A DNA stretch of 64,000 bases, from the NCBI GenBank assembly GCA_026122225.1, contig JANEZZ010001570.1:6324501-6388500 (forward strand), in the 5' to 3' direction. The position numbers and the translations under genes are program-made. Shown piece after piece: positions 12,648-23,660 of the stretch; the first letter of the stretch is position 1, and each line of letters opens with the position of its first letter. The notes below the pieces were generated by a model. The model was not told the origin of the DNA. It ran no database searches and saw only the letters and a list, made by a program, of their open reading frames with translations. The stretch comes from Heloderma charlesbogerti. Lineage: Eukaryota; Chordata; Lepidosauria; Squamata; Helodermatidae.

Positions 12648-13820
12648 TTAGGAATTGTACACTTCTGCCTTTTTCTTGTCATCTGTTATCATTTTGCCAT
12701 CCTTATTTAATAGCTGAACCACCATTTCTCTCCTCTGTCTTTTACTATGCATGTAGCTGAAGAAAGCTTTTTTGTTGCTTTTAGCATCCCTCGCTAACCT
12801 CATGTCATTCTCAGCTTTAGCCTTCCTGACGCCATCCCTGCAATTCTGTGCTACCTGCCTGTACTCTTCCTTTGTTGCCTGGCCTTCCTTCCACTTCCTA
12901 TATGTGTACTTTTTTGTTTTCAGGTCATCTCTAAGCTTTTTGTGAAGCCACATTGGCTTCTTCTGTTGTCTTCTACCTTTTTTTCTTGTTGGAATTGTTT
13001 GTAATTGTGCCTTGAGAATTTCCTTTTTTAAAAACTCCCACCCATCTTGGGCTCCTTTTCTTGTTCAAGTCACTTGCCATGGGACCTTACTTATCATTGT
13101 TCTGAGTTTATTAAAATCAGCTTTCCAGGGTACACGTTTGGCTACACTTCGCTTTTGCTTCCTTTAGAACCAAGAACTCAAGTATAACATGGTTGGTTGC
13201 TTTCCCCCAGAGTTACTGTAACTGCTACTTTATTCACTAAGTCATCTCTATTGGTTAGGATCAAGTCAAGGATAGCCAATCCTCTAGCTCCTTCCTCTAC
13301 TTTCTGTAGGAAGAAGTTCTCTGCCACACAAGTCAGGAATTTCCTGGAGGGGCCATGTTTTGCAGAGTTTGTCTCCCAACAAATTTCAGGGAAATTGAAG
13401 TCCCCCATTACTACTACATCATGATTCCTTGAAACATTGGCAGTTTGCTTTTCAAAAGCTTCATCCTTGTCTTCTCCTTGATTGGGTGGCCAGTAGTAGA
13501 CTCTGACCACCATGTTCCTTTTATTCTTTGCTCCATTCATTTTAACCCAGATGTTTTCGATGGGGCTTCCAAGCTCATCCTCCGGTATTTCTGTGTAGAG
13601 ATCTGTATTTTTCACATATAGTGCAACCCCACCTCCCTTTCTGTTCCTCCTGCTCTTTTTGAACATGTTATATCCTTCAATTGCTGTATTTCAGTCATGA
13701 GAGTCATCCCACCAAGTCTCAGTTACACCTATAAAGTCATAATTTCCCTCCTGTATTAAGAGCTCAAGTTCGTTCTGTCTGTTTCCCATACTCTGGGCAT
13801 TAGTATATAGACATTCAAGA
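12648..13820 (-). pseudogene. CR1 endonuclease and linker region, fragmented
   Basis: The apurinic-like endonuclease of CR1 nicks target DNA. The frame 13666-13178 shows 'RRNRKGGGVALYVK' and the catalytic motif 'VVVMGDFNFPEICWE' (Asp and Asn retained), ending in 'LDLILTNRDDLV'. Upstream on the same strand, out of frame, sequence for 'YTNAQSMGNRQNELELL' and 'GVTETWWDDSHD' can be read at about 13820-13680, followed by an in-frame stop before the GGGVALYVK block. A further piece at 12953-12648 is the basic linker between endonuclease and RT ('KRQRREMVVQLLNKDG'). The pieces are separated by frameshifts and stops. Confidence 0.85.
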
Positions 13821-14146
13821 CCATATGCTTCATGGTCTGGCTTTCTTCCTATATGTTTGTGAAGGCTATTACTGGGTGCTATTCTAAAAAATTCTAAAGC
13901 AATTCTAAAAAATAGTATCAGTTGTTTAGCATCTTTGGCTTAAACTTGAAGGGAATTGGACAGGCAGATCTGTCCACCTTTTAATAACTGTGATAGACCC
14001 CCCTCCCAACACACACACAACACACAGTTCAAAGCGGCTTCTGCCATCATGCACCAAAATTGGTTGTCCACTGTAGCCTGAGGTGCCCAGCCCCAGAGAG
14101 GCTGAATACAGACAATTATGTCTGTGAACCAGCAACAACAAAAACT

Positions 14147-14150
<4 letters not shown>

Positions 14151-14185
<35 letters not shown>
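14151..14185. repeat. (AC)n microsatellite
   Basis: About 17 uninterrupted AC units. Confidence 0.98.
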
Positions 14186-14189
<4 letters not shown>

Positions 14190-14261
14190 ATTAATATTAA
14201 TCAGGTCCAGTATATTAATATATACTGGACCTGATCCAAGATTAGCAATTTGATATATATA

Positions 14262-14440
14262 TGCAGGAGCACAGGGAGCTGCCTTACACTGAGTCAGACC
14301 ATTGGTCCATCTAACCCACTATTGTCGACACTGGCAGCAGCCCTCCAGGATTTTAGGCAGGATTCTTTCCTGGCCCTACCTAGAGATGCCGGGGACTGGA
14401 CCTGAGACCTTGCAAAACATGCAAAACACATGTAATGTGT
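14262..14440 (-). mobile_element. tRNA-derived SINE (L3-tailed type), partial
   Basis: Reverse complement of the SINE at 46427-46628. The tail appears first on the plus strand (gagctgccttacactgagtc, then accattggtccatctaaccc), followed by the 'gtcgacactggcagcagccc' body. The tRNA-like head is missing or too diverged to see. Confidence 0.75.
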
Positions 14441-14557
14441 TTGGAGGGGGAGGGGTTGGAGTGCAGGATTGAGGAAGGTGTAGCAAGCAAATTCCTAGTT
14501 GCAACCACTTTTCCCTAGTCCCATACAAGTCAATTGAGTCGTAAAAATGTATTTTTA

Positions 14558-14596
14558 TCCCTCCCTCCCTCCCTCCCTCCCTCCCTCCCTCCCTCC
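14558..14596. repeat. (CCCT)n microsatellite
   Basis: About ten tandem ccct units with no interruption. Confidence 0.97.
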
Positions 14597-14599
14597 AAG

Positions 14600-14765
14600 G
14601 AGTTCAGGATGCTATGCAATGAACTATACATGATTCTCCCATTTCATCTTATTCTCACAATCATCCTGTGAGGTAGGTTAGAGAGTGAGAGGGTGAGCAT
14701 ATGTATGAGAGAGTGTGGACATGAGACTGGCCCAAAGTAAAATAGTAAGAATGAATACTGCATGT
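14600..14765 (-). mobile_element. MIR-like/L2-tailed SINE fragment
   Basis: Contains the core signature 'ctcacaatcatcctgtgagg' followed by taggttagagag and 'gactggcccaaagta', which is the antisense of a MIR-like SINE body as seen complete at 41588-41795. No internal promoter remains. Confidence 0.5.
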
Positions 14766-14869
14766 TCACAGTATGCCAGGAATCCGGGATTGTCATTACG
14801 TGTGAACATGGCCATTACTTTGCTATGCCTACAGGCACTAATTCCCAGAGATAGAACTCTTTGACCTCA

Positions 14870-15255
14870 TTCAGACATAATGCTTAAACCATGGCTTATT
14901 GAGCTTGACTGAGACTATGCTCACATGCTCCTCCCCCTCTTTGTCTTTGGTGTAGCCACAAGAAGGAGATTAGAAGCATTCACTTCTGTTTTTAATTAAC
15001 TGTGGTTTAGCATTAATCTTGCCTACAGTTTATCGAATCAAGCCAGTTGCATAAACTATGGTTTGAAGTTATCTTGTTTCACTAAACCATAGATAAGACT
15101 AACCACAGTTAGTCTTATCTAGTTCAGACACAACACTAAACTGTGGTTAATTGAAAATGGAAGTGAAAGCTTCTGGTCTCCATGTGGCTGTGCTGGAGAA
15201 GAAAAAGGGAAGGGAGAATGTATGAGCCTGAGGCTTGCCCAGGCTCATTCATGTA
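14870..15255. repeat. Large palindromic DNA element, unclassified (possibly hAT)
   Basis: The arms at about 14952-15012 and 15133-15192 are imperfect inverted copies (left 'attcacttctgtttttaatt', right its diverged complement), and a perfect 12-bp hairpin sits at the centre (15091-15102 with 15109-15120). 'aaccatgg'/'aactgtggtttag' motifs recur, as in the element at 46373-46990. No coding capacity. A family-A MITE inserted at its right edge. Confidence 0.6.
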
Positions 15256-15257
15256 AG

Positions 15258-15398
15258 GCTAAACCAGCCTTCCCCAATCTGGTGCCCTCCAAATGTATTG
15301 GACTGCAACTCCCATAATGGCCATGTTGACTGGGAATGATGGCAGTTGCAGTCCAACACATCTGGGGGGCACCAGGATAGGGAAGGCTGTGCTAAACC
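15258..15398. mobile_element. Palindromic hAT MITE (family A) with perfect 8-bp duplication
   Basis: The element at about 15266-15390 begins cagccttccccaatctgg (sharing its first base with the duplication) and ends with the complement ggaaggctg. The 8-mer gctaaacc occurs at 15258-15265 and again at 15391-15398. Eight-base duplications are typical of hAT transposases. It is 125 bp and almost wholly foldback. It carries no gene and must have been moved in trans. Confidence 0.85.
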
Positions 15399-15667
15399 AT
15401 ATCCTAGCATCACATCTAAATGAGTCCTTATTCTTTGAGTCCAAGTATATTACAGATTCAGAACATTGTTTCCTTCAGGGCCTTCCCATGTCTGGTAGAA
15501 TGCTGTCTGTACTCTGTACACAAGTAAAGTTTACAATTCAATCCTGTAAATACTGGTATTTAGTACCACAAACCTTTTCCTCTTCATTTTTCATTTTCAT
15601 TCTTTCTTCACTTTCCTCATTCCTCTTGGAATGAATCAAACTGTGTTATTTGTAGATTTTACCTTGC

Positions 15668-15722
15668 TTCTGGTTTGTTTATTTATTTATTATTTATAAT
15701 ACTTATATACTACTAAATAAAA
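15668..15722 (-). mobile_element. L2-type LINE/SINE 3' tail
   Basis: Antisense of a (TAAA)n-ended tail: tttatttatttattatttat followed by 'aatacttatatactac', the mirrored 'gtatataa' tail shared by L2 LINEs and their SINEs elsewhere in the window. Confidence 0.45.
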
Positions 15723-15879
15723 TAAAATCTCTAAGAGGTTCTGCTCCCTCTCTCCCCACACCCCAGTCACTTTACAGCTCTCTGTTGTTCCATATAGACC
15801 TCCAGTCCAAGCTCCCCTACCCATCTTTCTGTCTCTTACACTAGTGCACATTTTACCAGATCTAAAGGCAGTCTTCAGC

Positions 15880-18800
15880 AAAGGAGATCGTTACCTTGTC
15901 GTGGTGCTGGAGCTTGAGCACCTCAATGACGCCATGCGCTAAACCGTGAAGGGACACCCAAGACGGGAAGGTCATGGCAGAGAGGTCAGACTAAATACGA
16001 TCCCTGGGGAAGGAAACAGCAACCCACCCCAGTATTCTTGCCATGAAAACTAAATGGATCAGTACAACCAGAGATATGTCGGTATACCATCAGAAGATGG
16101 GACTCCCAGGTCGGAAGATGGTCAAAATGCTACTGGGGAGGAACAGAGGATAAGTTCAACTAGCCCCAGATGTGATGACGCAGCTAGCTCAAAGCCGAAA
16201 GGACGGCTAGCAGCCGATGGTGCTGGTGGTGAACGACGAATCCAATGTTCTAAAGATCAACACACCATAGGAACCTGGAATGTAAGATCTATGAGCCAGG
16301 GCAAATTGGATGTGGTTATTGGGGAGATGTCAAAATTAAATATAGACATTTTGGATGTCAGTGAACTGAAATGGACTGGAATGGACCACTTCACATCAAA
16401 TGACCACCAGTTCTACTACTGTGGACAAGAGGACCACAGAAGAAATGGAGTAGCCTTCATAATTAATAATAAAGTGGCTAAAGCCGTGCTTAGATACAAT
16501 CCAAAAAATGACAGAATGATCTCAATTTGAATTCAGGGTAAGCCATTTAACATCACAGTGATCCAAATATACGCCCCAACCACAGATGCTGAAGAAGCAG
16601 AAGTAGATCAGGTCTATGAGGATCTGCAGCACCTACTGGATAGTACACCAAAAAAAGATATTATTTTCATTACAGGAAACTGGAATGCTAAGGTGGGTAA
16701 TCAAATGACACCTGGAATTACAGGTAAGCATGGTCTGAGAGAACAAAATGAAGCAGGACATAGGCTGATAGAATTTTGCCAAGACAACTCATTGTGCATA
16801 ACAAACACTCTCTTCCAACAACCTAAGAGACGACTTTATACATGGACTTCACCAGACGGTCGACACCGAAATCAGATTGACTACATCCTTTGTAGCCAAA
16901 GGTGGCGGACATCTCTGCAGTCAGTAAAAACAAGCCCTGGAGCTGATTGTAGTTCAGATCACAAACTTCTTATTGCACAATTTAGAATCAGACTAAAGAG
17001 AATAGGGAAGACCCACAGATCAGTTAGATATGAGCTCACGAATATTCCCCATGAATATGCAGTGGAGGTGAAGAATAGATTTAAGGGACTAGATTTAGTA
17101 GATAGGGTCCCGGAAGAATTATGGACAGAAGTTCGCAACATTGTTCAGGAGGCGGCAACAAAAAACATCCCAAAGAAAAAGAAAACCAAGAAGGCAAGAT
17201 GGCTGTCTGCTGAGACACTGGAAGCAGCCCAAGAAAGAAGGAAAGCAAAAGGCAACAGTGATAGGGGGAGATATGCCCAATTAAATGCAAAATTCCAGAG
17301 GTTAGCCAGAAGAGATAAGGCATTATTTTTAAACAAGCAATGCGCGGAAGCGGAAGAAGATAATAGAATAGGAAGGACAAGAGACCTCTTCCAGAAAATT
17401 AGAAACATCGGAGGTAGATTCCAGGCAAAAATGGGTATGATCAAAAACAAAGATGGCAAGGACCTAACAGAAGCAGAAGAGATCAAGAAAAGGTGGCAAG
17501 AATATACGGAAGATCTGTATAGGAAGGATAATAATATCGGGGATAGATTTGACGATGTGGTCAGTGAGCTAGAGCCAGACATCCTGAAAAGTGAGGTTGA
17601 ATGGGCCTTAAGAAGCATTGCTAATAACAAGGCAGCAGGAGAAGACGGTATCCCAGCTGAACTGTTTAAAATCTTGCAAGATGATGCTGTCAAGGTGATG
17701 CATGCCATATGCCAGCAAATTTGGAAAACACAAGAATGGCCAATAGATTGGAAAAAATCAACTTATATCCCCATACCAAAAAAGGGAAGCACCAAAGAAT
17801 GTTCAAACTATCTCTTATTTATTTCACTTATTTCACATGCCAGGAAGGTAACGCTCAAGATCTTGCAAGGTAGACTCCAGCAATTCATGGAACGAGAATT
17901 GCCATATGTACAAGCTGGGTTTAGAAAAGGCAGAGGAACTAGAGACCAAATTGCCAATATCCGCTGGATAATGGAGAAAGCCAGGGAGTTTCAGAAAAAC
18001 ATCTATTTCTGTTTTATTGACTATTCTAAAGCCTTTGACTGTGTGGATCATAACACATTGTGGCAAGTTCTTGGTGGTATGGGGATACCAAGTCATCTTG
18101 TCTGCCTCCTGAGGAATCTGTATAAACGACCAAGTAGCAATGGTAAGAACAGACCATGGAACAAAGGACTGGTTTAAGATTGGGAAAGGAGTACGGCGGG
18201 GTTGTATACTCTCACCCTACCTATTCAACCTGTACGCAGAACACATCATGTGATGTGCTGGGCTTGATGAAGCCAAGGCTGGAGTTAAAATCGCTGGAAG
18301 AAACATTAACAATCTCCGATATGCAGATGATACCACTTTGATGGCTGAAAGCGAGGAGGAGCTGAGGAACCTCATGACGAAGGTGAAAGAAGAAAGTGCA
18401 AAAGCTGAGTTGCAGTTCAACCTCAGAAAAACCAAAATTAGGGCAACCAGCTTGATTGATAATTGGCAAATAGAGGGAGAAAACGTGTAGGAAGTGACAG
18501 ACTTTGTCTTTCTAGGTGCAAAGATTACTGCAGACACTGACTGCAGCCAGGAAATCAGAAGGCGTTTACTTCTTGGGAGGACAGCAATGACAAATCTTGA
18601 TAAAATAGTTAAGAGCAGACACATCACACTGACAACAAAGGTCCGCATAGTTTAAGCAATGGTATTCCCTGTAGTAACCTATGGCTGCGAGAACTGGACC
18701 ATAAGGAAGGCTGAGCGAAGGAAGATAGATGCTTTTGAACTGTGGTGTTGGAGGAAAATTCTGAGAGTGCCTTGGACTGCAAGAAGATCAAACCAGTCCA

Positions 18801-19107
18801 TCCTCCAGGAAATCAAGCCAGACTGCTCACTTGAGGGAAGGATATTAAAGGCAAAACTGAAGTACTTTGGCCACATAATGAGAAGGCAGGATACCCTGGA
18901 GAAGATGCTGATGCTAGGGCAAGTGGAAGGCAAAAGGAAGAGGGGCTGACCAAGGGCAAGGTGGATGGATGATATTCTGGAGGTGACGGACTCGACCTTG
19001 GGGGAGCTGGGGGTGGCGATGGCCGACAGGAAGCTCTGGCGTGGGCTGGTCCATGAAGTCACGAAGAGTCGGAAGCGACTGACCGAATAAACAACAACAG
19101 CAGCAAT
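15880..19107 (+). mobile_element. RTE-clade LINE (BovB-related, diverged subfamily), near full length
   Basis: The 5' region (ggagatcgttaccttgtcgt, 'gtgaagggacacccaagacg', 'aacccaccccagtattcttg') aligns with the 5' UTR of the BovB at 26782. The 3' end 'cacgaagagtcggaagcgac' plus tgaccgaataaacaacaaca also matches BovB, but with tgaccgaataa where BovB has tgaacgattgaa. It is therefore a sister subfamily. Length of about 3.2 kb equals a complete element. Several stops and at least one frameshift date it as the oldest of the five large RTE copies. I did not find a clean target-site duplication. Confidence 0.9.
16054..18949 (+). pseudogene. RTE endonuclease-reverse transcriptase polyprotein, disrupted
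   Basis: A single polyprotein nicks the target and reverse-transcribes the element. The frame from 16054 is interrupted by TGA at 16528-16530, then resumes in the same frame to 18177. Endonuclease motifs: 'IGTWNVRSM' at residue 72, 'VSELKWTG', 'SDHKLL' and 'RRLYTWTSPDGRHRNQIDYIL'. The catalytic GDWN motif reads GNWN (near 16677), so the aspartate is lost. RT motif A 'FIDYSKAFDCVDH' lies near 18013. A frameshift near 18130 moves the rest out of frame: 'RYADDTTLMAESEE' at about 18316, later stops near 18250, 18487 and 18653, and a C-terminal piece 18659-18949 with 'AFELWCWRKILRVPWTARRS'. Non-functional. Confidence 0.9.
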
Positions 19108-20589
19108 GTGGGCAGCTCTCTCTTGTCTAAGCAATAATGGAGTGTGTATCTTACAAGTCAAATCTGATTTCGTTAGATCACATACCAGGTGTATAATTTA
19201 CAACACAATTTACCGTGCTTGCAGAGATCTTGCAGGGTGTGTGTTTTTCTTGATTGCATACTTTTTACTTTTAATTTGTAGCAAATTAAAGTCCCTGACC
19301 TAGAGGAATTTGTGTTGAGAAATCCCAATTTCAACAATTTTCACTTCATGTTCCACTTTTTAAAAATTATGATTTAGTTTAGTTATCATGCAAAAATGGC
19401 AAACTGAGCTACATGCCATCTGTTGAATTAGAATGTACATTTTTCTAGTCACTCTTCCCTCCCTTTAAATATTCTTCAGAAATCTTTTACTAAAATACTG
19501 GATTACAGTGCTCCCAGTTTATCACCGCTTTCTCCACAAGCACAGATTTGTCATTAAGTTTCATGTTAGTTCAGCTACTATGTCTGTATGTCAGGCAACT
19601 TCAAGAGGGGCAGTTCTTTCAAGCTTCCATTCTCTTCTCCCACACCCTGAAAAAGAAATCCAGGCAGACGTAGTGCCTCTACTGGAATCCAGTGCACGCA
19701 TAAAAGTAACAGTCCTTTCTGCATTTCACAATGCCCTTGAGAATGCCATTCAGGAGCAATGACTGCTGAAGTCTGATAGCTCTCTTATACTACCTTCACT
19801 ACTGTGCCATACATATCAGTAAAGCAGGATCTTTGGTGCTCAAGGTGATTTTTACAATCTACTTTTTAAGAAAATATTGTGCATCTTAAAGTGACAGAAG
19901 CAAATAAATTTGCATGGTTAGTCTGGGTTGCATTTTGCCTAAGCACTGTGAAATCTAGGAACAGCAGGGAATCTCATATACACAATAAGCCTGAACACAA
20001 AAGCGCTGTAGGGTGAGTCGAGGACAAGAGTAGCAACCTTGATTCTGCATCCCCAGTTTGACTGTCTAGTAAATTGCATTGCCAGAGTAGGACTATTGCA
20101 GACAGTATTTATTTCTAACATTTTGTCTATTCCGCACACAGGTTGTCAGCCCTTCCCTTGGGAAACTCAACATGAGTCCAAAAGCATCTAAACAAGGAAG
20201 GGGAAATTGCATTCACATTCAGTCTGCACATTATCCGCTTTTGTGCAGTTGACCTCCCACTAAAATCAATGACAAAATTACAATTGTTTTGTTCCCTTAT
20301 GACCACTTAAATGCTGTCCTATCACACAAAACATGTCTACTCAAAACCTGTGGCTGTAATACCTGCATCAGTGCATGTTGTCATTAGCATAACACTTTAC
20401 ATTGCCAGTGAATAATTCATTCATGATCATTTATACGATTTGTTTTCTGAATGGTGTCCTTCAAAAGGCATTTTAGCTAGAGAAGGATCACTAACTTTGA
20501 ACTCACCTCAAAGTGGCATTTTGGCAAGTCCAACAGTACGTTTTCTAATGTCATTTACAACTATGAGTCAGAACCAGCACATAAAGCAT
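19108..20589. other. Non-genic interval
   Basis: No domain-bearing frame. An 84-codon open frame at 19508-19762 is unrecognised and probably chance. No repeat was recognised. Confidence 0.4.
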
Positions 20590-20703
20590 TGGATCCAGAT
20601 TAAGTTAGTTGAACATGTGTTCCATTGAAATCAATGGGACAAATACTAACATGTGCCATTGATTTTAATGGGACCTAAGTCCAACTAACTAAGTCTGGAC
20701 CCA
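20590..20703. mobile_element. Palindromic MITE (family C)
   Basis: Imperfect foldback of 114 bp. It opens tggatccagattaagttagt and closes with the complement of tgggtccagacttagttagt. Inner pairs include 'ccattgaaatcaatgg' and 'ccattgattttaatgg'. No coding sequence. A short direct repeat was not evident. Confidence 0.65.
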
Positions 20704-22822
20704 GTCAAAAGAGTTTTCCTACCTTCTGCTCCCAAATCGACAAGGAAACTAACAACATGACAGTGATAACCCACACAATAAGTTCTAAGCTATACAGGCA
20801 GTGATGGAGAACTTGCTACAGGGATGTTGGTTATCATGGCCTGTGATTTTGCTCCATTTTAAATTTGGATCTTTACTACTGTCATCATCGTATTAAACAA
20901 ACAGGCTGTCATTCACCCTACACAAGCCCAGGGTGGGGAGAAAAGGAGGAAGCCATAGTCTGAGTACGTTGGCTGATACAACAGCTTACCCAGTCACCCT
21001 CAGGGAAGAAACGACATGGGGTTGGATCCACGTCTTGTCCTTCTGTGAATGGAAGGATCCCTTCCATTTGAAGAAGGGACTAAGATCCAGCAGATGTTCC
21101 TGCTGGAGGAAGTGAAGAGGTGATTTTTGCTAATTCCCAATTCAGCCCCGAGCATCACCTCCTACACTGTTCTGGAGGGTCACTCAGCCCTCTGAAGCAG
21201 CTTTTCAGGAAGCACAGGAGGAAGGGAGAACTGGTGTACGTCCCTTTCCCTCCTCACTCCTTCCTCAAGCTGGAGAGTCCTGTAGGTGGAGTTCTGCCTC
21301 CAGGTAGTATGGATCTACCCCACTGTGTTGTTATTATAGCATGAAGCTATAGCAACTATTCATCCTTTCCCATTACCCCATGATCTGGAGTAAACTGCAC
21401 CACAAGCAGTTGGATCTCCACTCTTCCTTTGATTCTGCCTTTAAAAAGAGTGTACAGCTAGGAGTATAGTCTATGAGGCAGGCAAACTAGTCCAGCAGAG
21501 GTAGACCAGTTTTCTCTGGTACTCAAACTATGTCCAAGCATCACAAAATTCTTCATGCTAAACAAAGTTCTCTCTTAGAAAGGAATGCAGTATTGATGCT
21601 AAACACAGACATCAGCATATCAACTTGCTCTATGGCCCCAAATACTCCTAACATACACATTTATGGAGAGGTGAGGAGAGAAGGTGTGTACTCAGGAGAC
21701 AAGGCATATCTGCAACCATTTTGCAATATAAACGTAGATGCTCATATACATAGGACATCTGAGAATGTGTTTCCTCTGGGACAGCGGACATATCTCTGTC
21801 TGTCTCTGTCTGTCTGTCTGTTTATATCAGCCTTCTCCAACCTGGTGCCCTCCAGCAGTCTTGCACTACAGCTCCCAGAATCCCCCAGTTAGCTATGCAT
21901 GAAGCCTCTTAAGTCTTGAGTGGCCACAACCATTTGATCAAATCTGGATATAAAACCTCCTTTCCATTTGTTTGGCAAGCCCTAGGCCAATAAGGCAGAT
22001 GCCCGGGTTAGGTCTTCTATTTCTGACTTTGCCCCCACATAAACTTGAGTTAATTGTGCATGTCCTGTTGTATTTCAGGGAGGTGCACAGAGAAAGTTCC
22101 CAACATGGGCGTCTGAGAAAGGACAGTTTTCCAGAAGAGCCAGTTGGGAAGGAAGAACAGGCTAGTCCATGAGAACCCACTCATCCCTGAGCAGCCGACA
22201 GGCCATGGGTCTTCATGGGTGACTGAACTCTTCAGCTCTATTCATCCCCCTTCTCAATGCATAATAACAAAACAGCAGTGCTCTCATAATACAGGCCTCT
22301 CCATTCTTTCCTCTTTTATCATCATTCATATCTCAACTATGACATGACTGAAAGAGATTCTGATGGGAAATGTGCTTCAAATTAGCATATTTCCCCTCCA
22401 TACAATGGAGGCATTAAGCTGCTGCATTTTGAAAGCCTAAACAAAAAGCACCACGACTTTTTAAAGCAGCAGCATTTGAAGTTTAATTATCTCTCTGCCT
22501 ATCTCTAACCAGTTTCTATTTATTTTATTTTTTTAAAAAGAAAAGGACACATGTTCGGTTTGAAAGTTTTACTACTAGAAAACAGCAGAATGATAAACAC
22601 TGCATGTTAAAAAAAAAACCCTCAAGAATAATTGTGACATCTGTGTAGATTGATTTCTGAAGCTAGTTGTTGCTGCTAACACATCTTTATTTTATTCAGC
22701 ATTGTATTCCAAACTTGGAGCCCATTCATGATTTCTGAATTAAAAAGACTAGAAGAGTCTAAATAATTCATTTTAATACTTAGAGAAGTTTCTTCCGTAA
22801 TGGGGGTGGTATGCTGGCTTTT
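20704..22822. other. Non-genic interval with minor repeats
   Basis: (TCTG)n at 21794-21821. A partial family-A MITE arm at 21829-21895 (cagccttctccaacctggtg). The block 20930-21340 is relatively GC-rich and has repeat-like purine/pyrimidine patterning but was not classified. No gene supported. Confidence 0.45.
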
Positions 22823-22864
22823 TGCAGGTGTTGTTGTTGTTCAGTTGTTCAGTCCTGCAGGTGT
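22823..22864 (-). mobile_element. Minimal BovB 3'-end insertion with 9-bp duplication
   Basis: The 24-25 nt between the direct repeats tgcaggtgt (22823-22831 and 22856-22864) read ttgttgttcagttgttcagt plus flanking bases, the antisense of the BovB terminus gactgaacgattgaacaaca. This looks like target-primed insertion that stopped after about 25 nt. It carries no gene. Chance similarity is possible given the length, but the paired repeats and position make it credible. Confidence 0.6.
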
Positions 22865-23660
22865 AGGGAGGGGGAAATAAAGAGATGAGACACAACTATT
22901 TGGAATAAAATCTGGACCACATTTATTGAATTTTTTTGATCTGCTAAGGGGGAACTAAGCAGGCACCTTCTCAAAGCCAGCGTAGCCTGGTGTAGTATTG
23001 GACAAGACATTCACCCCCAATTTTGGGTCGGAAGGCCTTTCCCTGTCACCTCCCCTCGAGCCACAAAACTCATAGTGGATGAGAGGAGATGGCCTCAAAG
23101 GTTATCCTGATCTCCCAACCAGGGCCACAAAACCCTTAGCTAGAAGCCTCAGGCCTTACCAGTCACCTGACATAGTACCTCCGAATGCTCACCAACCCTA
23201 AAACCCACCAAGGTGCACGCACATACCCATGTATTTAAATGTGACTAATTAACCTGAGTATTTAAATAAAAACACAACAACCTAAATAAACTCCTGTTTA
23301 CAGTGTGAAGTAGACAAAAGACACATAGCCCAGGCCAATCAGACTATGAGCCAACATTCCTACTAGGCCACCAAAAGGACGACCAGCAAAACCCCACACT
23401 GCATCCAGGGTAGGAGGAAGGGAACCGCGCTTTGAAGAGGTGGAAGGGAGGGGCACCCTAGCCTAAAACAGCCAGTATGCCCCTCGCCTCCACAGTGGTG
23501 CCACCCTGGGAATGACAATCGCGTTCCCCTCTTCTCCCCCTGCCCACAAAATCCTCTTCACAGCCAGGCAAGCTGGACATGGAGGGAAGGGGCTTCTCAT
23601 GCAAAAAACAGGCAAGCACAACAGTGCTTAAATGCAAAGCAACAAACAGGATGAGTACCA
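22865..23660. repeat. GC-richer unclassified block, possibly a mobile element
   Basis: Base composition shifts up relative to the neighbours. It has ordered, repeat-like text (aataaag near 22877, 'catttattgaat' near 22920, 'aaaactcatagtggatgaga' near 23065). The minus strand reads towards aataaatg near 22922, a possible polyadenylation signal. No LTR pair, RT or transposase was seen. It could be an LTR- or DIRS-type remnant. Confidence 0.3.

Larger units (their letters stand above)
11111..13880 (-). mobile_element. CR1 LINE, near full-length ORF2, decayed
   Basis: On the minus strand this runs from an N-terminal endonuclease region near 13.85 kb to the CR1 3' terminus at about 11.11 kb, which carries the characteristic attctatgattctatga tail and the ccccttccaacccta motif. 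The order endonuclease, linker, reverse transcriptase, 3' UTR is conserved. Reading frame is broken between each block, so the copy is dead. The 5' boundary is uncertain, and an upstream A/T-rich block at 13890-13920 may be flank. No target-site duplication was found. Unlike BovB, CR1 copies usually lack long duplications. Confidence 0.9.

Noticed and set aside
14151..14185. CRISPR-like regular repeat
   Set aside because: A plain dinucleotide microsatellite with no spacers; the genome is vertebrate.
17145..17708. 187-codon minus-strand frame
   Set aside because: Antisense shadow of the RTE polyprotein; Leu/Ser-rich as expected from the complement of a Lys/Glu-rich ORF.
15865..19110. Target-site duplication for the RTE at 15.9 kb (gcagtcttc versus gcagctctc)
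   Set aside because: Mismatched and not placed exactly at the element ends; not reported as a duplication.
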